From a virus: a stretch of DNA of 64,000 bases. How positions within the stretch are numbered: position 1 is the first letter of the stretch; each line of letters opens with the position of its first letter. This document shows positions 30,748 through 39,150 of this stretch, piece by piece. A model generated the notes under the pieces. The model was not told the origin of the DNA. It was given only the letters and a program-made list of their open reading frames with translations, and searched no databases. Location: positions 1 to 64,000 of the IMG/VR virus record IMGVR_UViG_3300020601_000959; one strand, written 5' to 3'. Both the position numbers and the translations under genes were made by a program.

Positions 30748-31828
30748 TTGCCTATTAGCAACCCCAGTATATAGTAGTATTGGCACAATAGCAGAACATA
30801 AAGGTTCTAGCACAATTCAACGTGAAGCAGAAAAATACAATGGCGAAGTAGGCCTTGGTCTTGAAATGAATGACAAAGTCGTTACAGGAAAAGGCTCTCT
30901 CCGTATGGACTTTTTAGACGATACCCGTGTTGATGTTACAGAACATTCACGTATGACAATAGATGAATTTATTTACGATCCAAATTCAGGAACTGGTTCG
31001 CTATCAATGAAAGCAACTCTAGGCGCAGTGCGTTATGCTAGTGGACAAATAGCAAAGAACAGCAGACAAAGAGTAAACATCAGAACACCAAGTGCTACAA
31101 TCAATGTGCGTGGTACAGACTTTATGATGATCGTAGATGAAATAGGTGGATCAATGATTACACTACTGCCAAGTTGTGATGCGGCAGGACTATGTGTTGT
31201 AGGAGAAATATCAGTTGAGTCTGACGTTGGACAAGTTATAATGAATCAAGCATTCCAAACCACTATTGTCAAGCATAGAGGTGCTCATCCAGGACCAAGT
31301 ATAGTATTAGACTTGCCAGAAAACATGCTTACAGCAATGTTAATTGTACGCAAAGTATCCCCTTACACAGAAGAAATATTAAGACAATATCCAAACACTG
31401 ATTTATTAGATATTGATTTTTTAAAATTTGACGAACTGGATAAAGATCCACTTGTAGAAGGTATCAAAAACATTTGGGTCACAGAATTAGATAATATGAC
31501 ATATTTAGACCCTGTATGGGTTGACGAAATGGAAAGGCAATTGGCTGCTATTTTAGCACAATGGTTTGATGAACTCTCAGCACAAAACATAGAGTTTTTT
31601 GAAGAAAAGTTTTTAGGTTTAGATCCTGAAACAAATATTTTTTATGACGAACCTTTTCCTAACTTCTTATTAAGTAGACGAGAAGGCGATCAGCATTATT
31701 TCCAGTTAACTTTAAGTCAAAATAATAGTTATAGCATAGATATGGAACAAGGAGCATTTTATGAATTTGGTTACCGTGTTGGCGTCGGCGGCGCTAATCG
31801 TATTACTATCACCCAACGTAACTTTTAG
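30722..31828 (+). CDS. Secreted FecR-domain protein
   Basis: About 368 residues from ATG 30722 (ATG 30713 is possible). A signal peptide (MLRLLSLISCLLATPVYS) is followed by a FecR domain at about 20-150: GLEMNDKVVTGKGSLRMDFLDDTRVDV, GSLSMKATLGAVRYASGQ and RVNIRTPSATINVRGTDF. The remaining 200 residues are helical and acidic with no clear match. FecR domains bind periplasmic partners and often sit in signalling or surface-protein loci; in alphaproteobacteria they occur with CHASE2 cyclases, one of which is encoded at 36117. It lies between two curlin genes, overlapping both. Confidence 0.8.
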   Translation: MLRLLSLISCLLATPVYSSIGTIAEHKGSSTIQREAEKYNGEVGLGLEMNDKVVTGKGSLRMDFLDDTRVDVTEHSRMTIDEFIYDPNSGTGSLSMKATLGAVRYASGQIAKNSRQRVNIRTPSATINVRGTDFMMIVDEIGGSMITLLPSCDAAGLCVVGEISVESDVGQVIMNQAFQTTIVKHRGAHPGPSIVLDLPENMLTAMLIVRKVSPYTEEILRQYPNTDLLDIDFLKFDELDKDPLVEGIKNIWVTELDNMTYLDPVWVDEMERQLAAILAQWFDELSAQNIEFFEEKFLGLDPETNIFYDEPFPNFLLSRREGDQHYFQLTLSQNNSYSIDMEQGAFYEFGYRVGVGGANRITITQRNF

Positions 31829-32819
31829 TAATGAAATTTATGTTAATCAAGTAGGTGACGATATTGATCTCACCATTACACAGGATGGAGAAAATAACAA
31901 GATTGGTGATTTGAATAATCTATCAAACAAAGGTTTGCTAGGAAGTCTTGGTCCTTCTACATTTTCTTATACACAAACAGGTAACAACAATACGCTTGGA
32001 TTTTACAATGCTGATATAGGAGATAGTAGTAGCACTCTAACACAGACTGGCGATAATAATGATGCTGTAATAGATTGTCAAGGCGAAGACTGCACAATGA
32101 CCGTTACACAACTAGGTGATGGCAATGATGCTCACGCTGAAACTGGCAGTAGTTACAATGATGTTGGCAATACAATTACTGTATATCAAAAAGGTGATTA
32201 CAACGAATCTTATGCAGAAGCTGACGGAATCAGTAATGACGTAGACAGTTATCAAGAATCAGACAATAACTTTAGCCGTGTTGTAGTAACAGGCGATTAC
32301 AATGCTGTCAATGCTTGGCAAGGCAAGCACGATGATGGAACTGTTGATACAGACGAAATTGGTGATCACGAAGTATACTGGACTGTCACAGGCGATAATA
32401 ATATGCTAGACAGTTATCAAACAGACACCAACAGAGGTGGTGGAGGTGGCGCTGGACATCACATAGCAAATGTTGTAAATGGTGACAATAATGGTGTAAC
32501 GCATACACAAATGGGCAAAGCAGGACACGATGGCTTTATTGAAATACAAGGTGACAACAATGATGTTACACTAGAGCAAAGAGGCAATGGTGGTCAACAA
32601 TGGGCAGACATAGTGCTTACAGGTGATGATCATAGTGTTGATGCTAGTCAACGTGGAACTATGGCACATTCATTTGAAATTGATCTTACAAACAGCGGCG
32701 GTGCTTATTCAGTGACCAGCAATCAAACAACCAACAACACAGCCACAAGCAAGACCTACAGCCTTACTGGTATTTGTACAAACACAGCAGGTTGTGCTAT
32801 AACAGTTTCACAAAATTAA
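31761..32819 (+). CDS. Curlin-repeat amyloid subunit-like protein 2
   Basis: A 352-residue precursor with a signal peptide ending near TFS-NEIYV. The mature protein repeats the curlin signature many times: VNQVGDDIDLTITQDGENN, YTQTGNNN, LTQTGDNND, VTQLGDGND, YQKGDYN, VTGDNN, IQGDNND, LTGDDH. Spacing is irregular, with Gly/His loops in the middle (about 215-260). It would form cross-beta fibres on the cell surface once exported by CsgG. A strong AAGGAG precedes ATG 31761. It overlaps the FecR gene by 68 bases. Confidence 0.85.
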   Translation: MNLVTVLASAALIVLLSPNVTFSNEIYVNQVGDDIDLTITQDGENNKIGDLNNLSNKGLLGSLGPSTFSYTQTGNNNTLGFYNADIGDSSSTLTQTGDNNDAVIDCQGEDCTMTVTQLGDGNDAHAETGSSYNDVGNTITVYQKGDYNESYAEADGISNDVDSYQESDNNFSRVVVTGDYNAVNAWQGKHDDGTVDTDEIGDHEVYWTVTGDNNMLDSYQTDTNRGGGGGAGHHIANVVNGDNNGVTHTQMGKAGHDGFIEIQGDNNDVTLEQRGNGGQQWADIVLTGDDHSVDASQRGTMAHSFEIDLTNSGGAYSVTSNQTTNNTATSKTYSLTGICTNTAGCAITVSQN

Positions 32820-32849
32820 ATTGTAATATAACTTGAGCAAATTAGTCAC

Positions 32850-32855
32850 TAAATA
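32850..32855 (+). promoter_or_regulatory. T4-type late promoter next to palindrome copy 2
   Basis: TAAATA; the predicted start lies inside the palindrome that begins two bases downstream. Confidence 0.5.
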
Positions 32856-32856
32856 T

Positions 32857-32875
32857 TACTGTAAAAATATTTACA
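32857..32875. promoter_or_regulatory. Palindromic operator candidate, copy 2
   Basis: Exact copy of the 19 bases at 29920-29938. It directly follows a late box, so binding here would block initiation of the downstream genes. Confidence 0.6.
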
Positions 32876-32889
32876 GAGGGCACTGATTT

Positions 32890-33012
32890 TTGGAAAATGT
32901 TCTGGTTTACTTTCTTGTAGGTTTCCTAACAGCTTTTGGCTGGTGGGCAGCTGGCAAGGTAACAAACAATATCGACTCTCATTATGAACAAAGGCAAGAT
33001 AATGGGAATTGA
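32890..33012 (+). CDS. 40-residue single-span membrane microprotein
   Basis: From TTG 32890 with GAGGG ten bases upstream. The sequence is a short head, a hydrophobic segment (VLVYFLVGFLTAFGWWAAG) and a polar tail. It overlaps the next gene. Small one-span proteins like this are frequent in T4-like phages. Function unknown. Confidence 0.5.
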   Translation: MENVLVYFLVGFLTAFGWWAAGKVTNNIDSHYEQRQDNGN

Positions 33013-33340
33013 AGCACTTACATTAAGTATTGGGTTAAGTTTACATCTTGGCTTTGACAATAACTATAACAGTGTACATCCTCACATGAGGTTTGAACAC
33101 GAAAATTATATAGTAGGAACTTATTATAACAGTGTAAGGAATAATTCAACATATGTTGGATATAGACATGAATTTAATAATTTTGGATTTGAAGGAGCAG
33201 TAGTTACAGGCTATAACAACAAATACTCACCAATGGCTCGTATTACTTATGATCATGAAAACTTTAGGATGTTTGCTCATCCTGGTTTTGAAAAAGATAA
33301 TGTAGGCGTAGTTATTGGATTAGAGTTTATGATTAAATAA
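33002..33340 (+). CDS. Small outer-membrane beta-barrel-like protein
   Basis: About 112 residues from ATG 33002 (AAGG upstream; ATG 32984 would add six). It shows alternating strands with aromatic girdles (HMRFEHENYIVGTYYNSV, STYVGYRHEFNNFGFEGAVVTGY) and ends VGVVIGLEFMIK. This resembles small eight-strand barrels. The signal sequence is short and unclear. Function unknown; probably an envelope protein by composition. Confidence 0.6.
   Translation: MGIEALTLSIGLSLHLGFDNNYNSVHPHMRFEHENYIVGTYYNSVRNNSTYVGYRHEFNNFGFEGAVVTGYNNKYSPMARITYDHENFRMFAHPGFEKDNVGVVIGLEFMIK
33334..33339 (+). promoter_or_regulatory. T4-type late promoter
   Basis: TAAATA 53 bases before ATG 33393. The leader is G/C-rich for this genome, with CGAGGG before the ATG. 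Confidence 0.5.
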
Positions 33341-33392
33341 CATGGTCCGCGGCGTGAGGGCGCAACCGGCATCTAAACAACGAGGGTAAAAA

Positions 33393-35231
33393 ATGAAAAA
33401 TATAACGATTGTCAGCGTAATGGCAGCACTTTTAGGAACGACGGCTCTAGCCGATACATCAAGTATGAACTCAAGTGTAACAGGAATGGGTATACTTGAA
33501 AACGATTATGTAAAAGCAGGCGTCAATGGTACAACAGGTACATTCGGCTCAGGCGGAGGCACTCGTCCAGGACTACAGTTTGATAGCACAGGGTCAGGAA
33601 CATTTCCAGCAGATTCAGAGCAAGGTGACTATCTAACACCAGGTTCACCATTTGATGGATTTGCTTTAAAAATTGACGGCACAAATTCATCAAACAACAA
33701 CACTGGTTCAAACGCATGGACAGATGCTGATGGTTTAACAGATACCACAGATGGGTTTGTATGGACAGGCACAAATTCAGCACACAGTGGTTGGGAAATA
33801 GAAAACACTTATAGTTTAGGTGCTACAGCAGAACATATCGAGATTGGTACAGATATTACTGCTGGAAGCGATGCTGCTGATGTATACTTTGGACGTTTTA
33901 TTGATCCAGATGCTATGCCAGAAACAGGCGACACCAGTGCTACAGACAACGTGCTAGGTTATGGCGTCATTCCAGATAGTAATGTAGCATTTGCTGAAGC
34001 AACAGTTTCACGCTATGCGTTAGGATTGTATTCAACAGATAGTAATGTAGATGCTGGTATTAGTGGGTGGAGTACAGAAGCAGATGCGTATACAGAAAAT
34101 ACTGTAGATGGTGATGGATCAAACACAAACACAGGAGACAATACTATTGGTCTTACTTGGCATTGGACAGGTGTTAGTACAGGTGACATATTAGAAGCAA
34201 ACTATGCTTACATCTTTGGACCAAGTGCTTTTGATGCTGCGGATTCTGCTATTACAGCAGGTGCAGGTGGCGGCGCTGATGTTAGTTCGTGGGGAACACT
34301 AGAAGATGTTGGTAGTGCTACAGACGCAGCAAGCGGTCCAACTGTGGTAGGAACAGGCACAAGTAGTGTTACAAGTCACACAAGTACAACAGCAGATGGC
34401 GTACAAACTATTGCTAGAGAAAAAGCAACAGCAACTTGGGACATTTACAGTGACGGTACTTTAGGAACAGCAAGCACAAGCACAGAAACACTGTCGAGTT
34501 TTGTTGGACGTATGGATACAGGCAAAAAAATTGGTCGTGCTGTAGACTTACACAGTTTAGGTTTTGCTGACTATGTAGCAGGTAGTCGTATTACATCAGA
34601 TCTAGGAGATGGATGTAGTGCTGAAAGTCGTGTGTTAGGCGTGGGTGGATCAACTACTACAGATGATCTACTTACAATCGAAGGTGGGATCAACAGAATC
34701 ACTACCAGTGCTGACGCATGTAGTACAGGAGATATGACCACACTACATATGGGCGTAGGCGCAAGCAAATCACTAGATGAATACACAGTGCGTGGCACAG
34801 TTAATCGTGCTAGTCAAGATACAACCTATGAGAGACACATTGGTGACTTTACTAACCAAGGTGAATATTCAACAACTGATACTTGGGTAAATGTTGAAGT
34901 AGAACCAAACACAGGTCAAATTCGTCCAGTTTTAGGTATTGTAGCAGGCAAGCGTTCAACTGATGCTTATACTGAAACAGGAAGCATACAAAGTGCTTTA
35001 TCTCACGCAGCAATTGATGAAACATATCGTTATGCTACATTAGGTGCTAACTTTGATTTTGATCTTGGAACAGCTCACATCAGCAGAAGCACAGAAGGTA
35101 CAACACGTATCGGCATTGGTGTTGACAAGCACGTTACAGAAAATGTAAAGTTTGTAGGTGACTTACAAAGAAGTATCAATGATAATGCAAGTACTAACAT
35201 GCTAAGTATAGGACTTAAAATTCTGTTTTGA
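33393..35231 (+). CDS. Large secreted surface protein with C-terminal beta-barrel
   Basis: A 612-residue precursor with a signal peptide (cleavage after ALA-DTSS). Residues about 20-330 are Gly/Ser/Thr/Asp-rich and poor in charge, like a passenger domain. Residues about 350-612 show alternating amphipathic strands and end ...MLSIGLKILF, an aromatic C-terminus typical of outer-membrane barrels. It may be an autotransporter-like or porin-like protein. GAGGG lies before the ATG. It follows the curli region and could share its control. Confidence 0.7.
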   Translation: MKNITIVSVMAALLGTTALADTSSMNSSVTGMGILENDYVKAGVNGTTGTFGSGGGTRPGLQFDSTGSGTFPADSEQGDYLTPGSPFDGFALKIDGTNSSNNNTGSNAWTDADGLTDTTDGFVWTGTNSAHSGWEIENTYSLGATAEHIEIGTDITAGSDAADVYFGRFIDPDAMPETGDTSATDNVLGYGVIPDSNVAFAEATVSRYALGLYSTDSNVDAGISGWSTEADAYTENTVDGDGSNTNTGDNTIGLTWHWTGVSTGDILEANYAYIFGPSAFDAADSAITAGAGGGADVSSWGTLEDVGSATDAASGPTVVGTGTSSVTSHTSTTADGVQTIAREKATATWDIYSDGTLGTASTSTETLSSFVGRMDTGKKIGRAVDLHSLGFADYVAGSRITSDLGDGCSAESRVLGVGGSTTTDDLLTIEGGINRITTSADACSTGDMTTLHMGVGASKSLDEYTVRGTVNRASQDTTYERHIGDFTNQGEYSTTDTWVNVEVEPNTGQIRPVLGIVAGKRSTDAYTETGSIQSALSHAAIDETYRYATLGANFDFDLGTAHISRSTEGTTRIGIGVDKHVTENVKFVGDLQRSINDNASTNMLSIGLKILF

Positions 35232-35261
35232 TAAATATCGCTAGTAGAGGGCATCTACTAG
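35232..35261 (+). promoter_or_regulatory. T4-type late promoter followed by a 5'-end hairpin
   Basis: TAAATA (35232-35237), then a perfect 8-bp hairpin CTAGTAGA / TCTACTAG (35241-35261) at the predicted transcript start. It could protect the 5' end of the message. GAGGG precedes ATG 35274. Confidence 0.6.
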
Positions 35262-35273
35262 AAATGAGGGCGA

Positions 35274-35738
35274 ATGATAGATCCAGTATCAGCCATAAGT
35301 ATGGCCACAGCAGCCTACAATGGTATCAAATCAGCAATTAATACAGGTAAAGAAATCCAAGACATGGGTTCACAACTTGGACAATGGGCAAGAGCAATAT
35401 CAGATGTTGATTATGCTCATGCTAAAGCAGAAAAGCCACCGTGGTACAAAGCATTAGGCGGTGGCGTAGAATCCAATGCTATGGAAGTATGGATGCATAA
35501 GAAAAAAGCTGACGAAATGCGTGAGGAATTGCGTTCATATATCAGCTTGTATTATGGACCTAGTGCTTGGAAAGAAATTGTAAACATAGAAGCACAAATG
35601 CGTAAAGAACGTAGAGAGCAAGCATACGCAGCACAAGAACGAAAAGAATTTATTATAGCATGGGTAATAGGATTACTTGTTTTTGCTGTAGGCGCAGCAG
35701 GTCTGTATGGCTTTATTTGGGTACTTCTTCAAGCATAA
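35274..35738 (+). CDS. Tail-anchored membrane protein conserved in T4-like marine phages
   Basis: A 154-residue protein. The N-terminal 120 residues are helical and charged (MIDPVSAISMATAAYNGIKSA at the start). One hydrophobic span lies at about 128-150 near the C-terminus (WVIGLLVFAVGAAGLYGFIWV). No enzymatic motif. Leaderless late box of the next gene follows its stop. Function unknown; membrane or virion association is likely. Confidence 0.75.
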   Translation: MIDPVSAISMATAAYNGIKSAINTGKEIQDMGSQLGQWARAISDVDYAHAKAEKPPWYKALGGGVESNAMEVWMHKKKADEMREELRSYISLYYGPSAWKEIVNIEAQMRKERREQAYAAQERKEFIIAWVIGLLVFAVGAAGLYGFIWVLLQA

Positions 35739-35744
35739 TAAATA
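35739..35744 (+). promoter_or_regulatory. T4-type late promoter abutting the start codon
   Basis: TAAATA four bases before ATG 35749. Predicted leaderless transcript covering the cyclase operon. Confidence 0.55.
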
Positions 35745-35748
35745 CTAG

Positions 35749-36120
35749 ATGTTGAAGTGGATACTTGAAAGACTGCTTAAAGATTATGTAGATGAGTTAG
35801 TAGATAAACGTTTCAAAGAGAAAATGTATGAAAGGTATTATGAAACCAAACAACAAGAACTCAGAGAAAGAATCCAACGACTACGTCGAAGTATTTCATC
35901 ACCAACACAAAGGGTTCAAACTGAGACAAAAAGAGAGGAAAAGCCCAGTAGTGTATTGGAGGTACCCAGATCTGAAGAACCCAGAGTACGGAAGAAGAAT
36001 AATAAGAAGGTAGACAACAGAGACTGGTTTGAAGATACTATGAAAGAAGTAGAAAAAGCAAGAGCAAAACGTGAAGAAATGGATAAACTAAAAGCCAAAC
36101 TCACAGGGAAAACAAGATGA
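35749..36120 (+). CDS. Charged coiled-coil protein
   Basis: A 123-residue protein, almost wholly Lys/Arg/Glu/Gln-rich helix with no Cys. It is likely a coiled coil (residues about 10-50 and 85-120) with a disordered Pro/Ser linker. The stop overlaps the ATG of the cyclase gene, so it may be its partner. Function unknown. Confidence 0.65.
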   Translation: MLKWILERLLKDYVDELVDKRFKEKMYERYYETKQQELRERIQRLRRSISSPTQRVQTETKREEKPSSVLEVPRSEEPRVRKKNNKKVDNRDWFEDTMKEVEKARAKREEMDKLKAKLTGKTR

Positions 36121-38162
36121 GAAAAATTATATTTTCACCATTATGGAGCCTATTAGTATTAGCAGTACTAAGTTATCTATTCTATTTAAACCCGCCGTTT
36201 TTAGAAAGTGTTAAATTACGGTACTTTGACTCGCTGATTGTGAATCAACAGCCAGTTGAAAACAACATCTATACAGTGAATATTGATGAGCCAAGTTTAG
36301 AGGCATACGGACAATGGCCGTGGCCGAGAGGTGATTATGGTAGCCTTATAGAGGAGATATATGCCAGAGGCGCTGGACTAGTAGTGTTCAATGTATTGAT
36401 GTCTGAAACAGATCGTCAGGGCGAGGACGTTATGCTTGCCCTGACTATGAGCAATTATCCAGTTATTGTCACAATGCTGGGCTCCGAAGAAAATAAAAAT
36501 GAACCAATCAATCCTGGTGCTACTATAGTAAACAGTGATTACATTTATACTATCCCAAGCGTTCCAGGAATCATAGCAAATGTTCCTGATATCGAAAATA
36601 ACGCCATTGGGTCAGGCATTACAAACTCTTGGCCTGAAATAGATGGTGTAACAAGACGCATACCATTAGTAGTAGAATCTGGCGGTACATTGTATCCAAA
36701 TGTTACAATGGAGGTATTGCGTGTACTAGCAGGTGATCCAAGTTTCCAAATCAAACTATCACCGATGGGTGTAGACAAACTACGCATACCACAATTTGGT
36801 GTTATACAGACTAGCCCAACAGGTGAAGTATGGATTGACTGGAGTCAACAATCAAAGTCATATAGCGCAGTAGACTTACCAGATGACTTTGCTGGCGGCA
36901 TAGTATTTGTAGGACCAACAGCAGCAGGGCTTACACAGCCATTAGCAACAGCAGCAGGTTCAGTGTTCCCACACGAAGTCCAAGCAGCAATGCTAGGAAC
37001 AGTTTTTAATGAATCAAACATAAGCAGACATCCTGACGCAGAAGCATGGGCTGAACTAGCAGCGTTAATAACGGCAGGCGTATTTTTAATTGCACTCGCC
37101 CGATGGACATATGTTGGTATAGCCTTCTTTGTATTGTCAGTAGGCGGTTTTATTGGAGTTAGTATATATGTATTCAATACACAAAATATTCTTATTGATG
37201 GCGCTACTATCAGTGCTTTCCTCTTGCTCGTGGGTCTCAAACGATATGTGCTCAAGTTCCTCGACGAGTTCCTGCAAAAGCAAGCCATTAAAAAACAATT
37301 CGAAGGATACGCCAGCCCAGCAGTGGTTAAACTATTACAAGAATCTCCAGAGCTTGTTAAACGTGGTATAAAGAAAGATGTGAGTATCGTGTTCAGTGAC
37401 TTGCGTGGATTTACACCATTAGGTGAATCATTTGGAGACGATGTACAAGGGCTAACAAGAATAATGAATGGCTACATGGATGCCATTACAGAGCCAGTGC
37501 TTGACGCAGATGGCATGATTATAAAGTATATTGGTGACGCTAGTATGCACATACACAACGCACCAATTGACGACAACAGACACGCACACACCGCAGTAGA
37601 AACAGGACTTAAAATGTTGAAAGCAGTGGAGAAGTTTAATGAAGAAGTTATTATACCCGAAGGTAGGCCACCTGTCGGTATGGGTGCCGGCATTAATACT
37701 GGGCTTGGTTATCTGGGCGAAATGGGCAGCAGCAAACGACACAGTTATGATGTACTCGGAGACGCCGTCAGTACAGCAGCTCGTGTTGAAAGCAAATGTA
37801 AAGAATACGGATGTCTATTACTTGTTGGAGAAAATACATACGAAGCAACAAAGGAAGACTTCTTCTATCTCAAAGTAGACGATTTACAAGTAAAAGGCAA
37901 AAGTGTAGGATTAAGCATTTATACTGTATTAGATAATCCACAACATGCCTGGAAAAAAGATCAATACAGACACGAAAAAATGATGGAAGCATATAAAGCA
38001 CAAGACTTTGATGAAGCTTATAGAATAAGTGCTGCATTGACAAATTGTTTTGATTTCAAAATGACAGGCTATTATAAAATGTGGATGGAACGTTGTGAAT
38101 ATATGAAAACACAAGACTTACCATCAGATTGGAATGGTGTATTTGTAGCCACAAGTAAATAG
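36117..38162 (+). CDS. CHASE2-domain class III adenylate cyclase
   Basis: A 681-residue membrane protein. A first span (about 10-27) is followed by an extracytoplasmic CHASE2 domain (about 30-300; YTVNIDEPSLEAYGQWPWPRG is its signature), three spans (about 305-375) and a class III cyclase domain (about 410-620). Metal-binding Asp428 (FSDLRGF) and Asp474 (YIGDAS) are present, as is the purine-selective Lys470, suggesting ATP use. The transition-state Asn of the GDxVNxAAR motif is Ser552, while Arg556 is kept, so activity may be reduced. It would make cAMP in response to an envelope signal. A FecR-domain protein is encoded at 30722. Confidence 0.88.
   Translation: MRKIIFSPLWSLLVLAVLSYLFYLNPPFLESVKLRYFDSLIVNQQPVENNIYTVNIDEPSLEAYGQWPWPRGDYGSLIEEIYARGAGLVVFNVLMSETDRQGEDVMLALTMSNYPVIVTMLGSEENKNEPINPGATIVNSDYIYTIPSVPGIIANVPDIENNAIGSGITNSWPEIDGVTRRIPLVVESGGTLYPNVTMEVLRVLAGDPSFQIKLSPMGVDKLRIPQFGVIQTSPTGEVWIDWSQQSKSYSAVDLPDDFAGGIVFVGPTAAGLTQPLATAAGSVFPHEVQAAMLGTVFNESNISRHPDAEAWAELAALITAGVFLIALARWTYVGIAFFVLSVGGFIGVSIYVFNTQNILIDGATISAFLLLVGLKRYVLKFLDEFLQKQAIKKQFEGYASPAVVKLLQESPELVKRGIKKDVSIVFSDLRGFTPLGESFGDDVQGLTRIMNGYMDAITEPVLDADGMIIKYIGDASMHIHNAPIDDNRHAHTAVETGLKMLKAVEKFNEEVIIPEGRPPVGMGAGINTGLGYLGEMGSSKRHSYDVLGDAVSTAARVESKCKEYGCLLLVGENTYEATKEDFFYLKVDDLQVKGKSVGLSIYTVLDNPQHAWKKDQYRHEKMMEAYKAQDFDEAYRISAALTNCFDFKMTGYYKMWMERCEYMKTQDLPSDWNGVFVATSK
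38156..38161 (+). promoter_or_regulatory. T4-type late promoter abutting the start codon
   Basis: TAAATA four bases before ATG 38166, overlapping the cyclase stop. Predicted leaderless transcript. Confidence 0.55.
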
Positions 38163-38165
38163 AGT

Positions 38166-38825
38166 ATGCTCGGTTATAGTATTTTTAAGAATTTTTTTGG
38201 TAAGCCTACTGCGGAAGAAAAACGTACAACAAATGACATAAATGTTATCTGGTGTCATGGTGCTAACCAAACAAGTCTCAGTTTTAAATATCTACAAAGT
38301 AAGACTAATTTTACAAATGAAATATTAGTAAATTACAACAGTATGAATCGCTTCTACGAAAACTTAGAAATGATTGGTGATACTTGTAAAGGTAAAGGTC
38401 CGCACTTTGTTGTAGGACATAGCATGGGCGGATTGTATGCTATACATCTTACCAAGTATGTGCGTGTCATAGGAGGTGTTAGTATTAGCACTCCGTTCCG
38501 TGGCAGTAGTACAGCAGATTGGGCAAAGTATATTGTTCCAAGCTATCCATTGTTTAAAGATATTGGCAGGAGAAGTGATCCTATACGTGAAGCAAATGAA
38601 ATTGAACTGGATATACCTTGGACACAAGTAGTAACAACAGCAGGGTCAGTTCCGTATCACAACGGACCTAATGATGGTGTTTGTACTATTGAATCAATGC
38701 GTCACAGAACTGACATGAAGCACATAGAAGTTAATCACACACATTATGAAACTATGGTAAGTGATCAAGTTGGTGATATTATAAAACAAACATATGAGCG
38801 TGTAACACAATTACAAAAGCAGTAG
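38166..38825 (+). CDS. Lipase-like alpha/beta hydrolase
   Basis: A 219-residue alpha/beta-hydrolase. The nucleophile elbow is GHSMGG (about residues 85-90), the acid is in NDGVCTIESM, and the His is in VNHTHYE. The oxyanion strand is VIWCHGANQ. No signal peptide. It would cleave an ester or lipid in the cytoplasm or at the membrane. Its 3' end overlaps the convergent minus-strand gene by 47 bases. Confidence 0.8.
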   Translation: MLGYSIFKNFFGKPTAEEKRTTNDINVIWCHGANQTSLSFKYLQSKTNFTNEILVNYNSMNRFYENLEMIGDTCKGKGPHFVVGHSMGGLYAIHLTKYVRVIGGVSISTPFRGSSTADWAKYIVPSYPLFKDIGRRSDPIREANEIELDIPWTQVVTTAGSVPYHNGPNDGVCTIESMRHRTDMKHIEVNHTHYETMVSDQVGDIIKQTYERVTQLQKQ

Positions 38826-39150
38826 TGTAATGTAGTGCTTGGTCTAATGCTTGTAATCGCCAAAACCTAGCTTCGTCACGTTTCCAATTGAACTTTGTAT
38901 AGAACACTGTTTTGCCCCAATCAACATGCCAATGTATAATGTAATCAAATATACTATAGATCACTGCCCAGGCAGGTGATACAAAAAACAAACACACTAC
39001 AAAGTTTACGCCAGCATGATGTGCGTAGTGTCTATGTCCGTTATCAAAGTAACGTATTTTGCTGTGAGGTTTTTTGATAAATGTTTGTAGAAACAAATCA
39101 GCAAAGGCATGTTTAATTATAAGGGCAAAGAAAAATACTATTTCAATCAT
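38779..39150 (-). CDS. DUF3307-like multi-span membrane protein
   Basis: About 123 residues on the minus strand (ATG 39165 would add five). Two to three spans are visible, with HAFADLFLQTFI near the start and a conserved-looking His-rich loop (NGHRHYAHHAGVN), then FDYIIHWHVDWGKT. This fits the DUF3307 family of phage and bacterial membrane proteins. It is last in a minus-strand operon. Function unknown. Confidence 0.65.
   Translation of the reverse strand: MIEIVFFFALIIKHAFADLFLQTFIKKPHSKIRYFDNGHRHYAHHAGVNFVVCLFFVSPAWAVIYSIFDYIIHWHVDWGKTVFYTKFNWKRDEARFWRLQALDQALHYTTAFVIVLHAHMFVL

Noticed and set aside
28363-38825. The curli and cyclase region as host chromosome in a chimeric contig
   Set aside because: The same late TAAATA boxes, overlapping gene style and codon look continue through it, and phage-type small genes lie inside it. 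A chimera is not excluded without reads but is not favoured.
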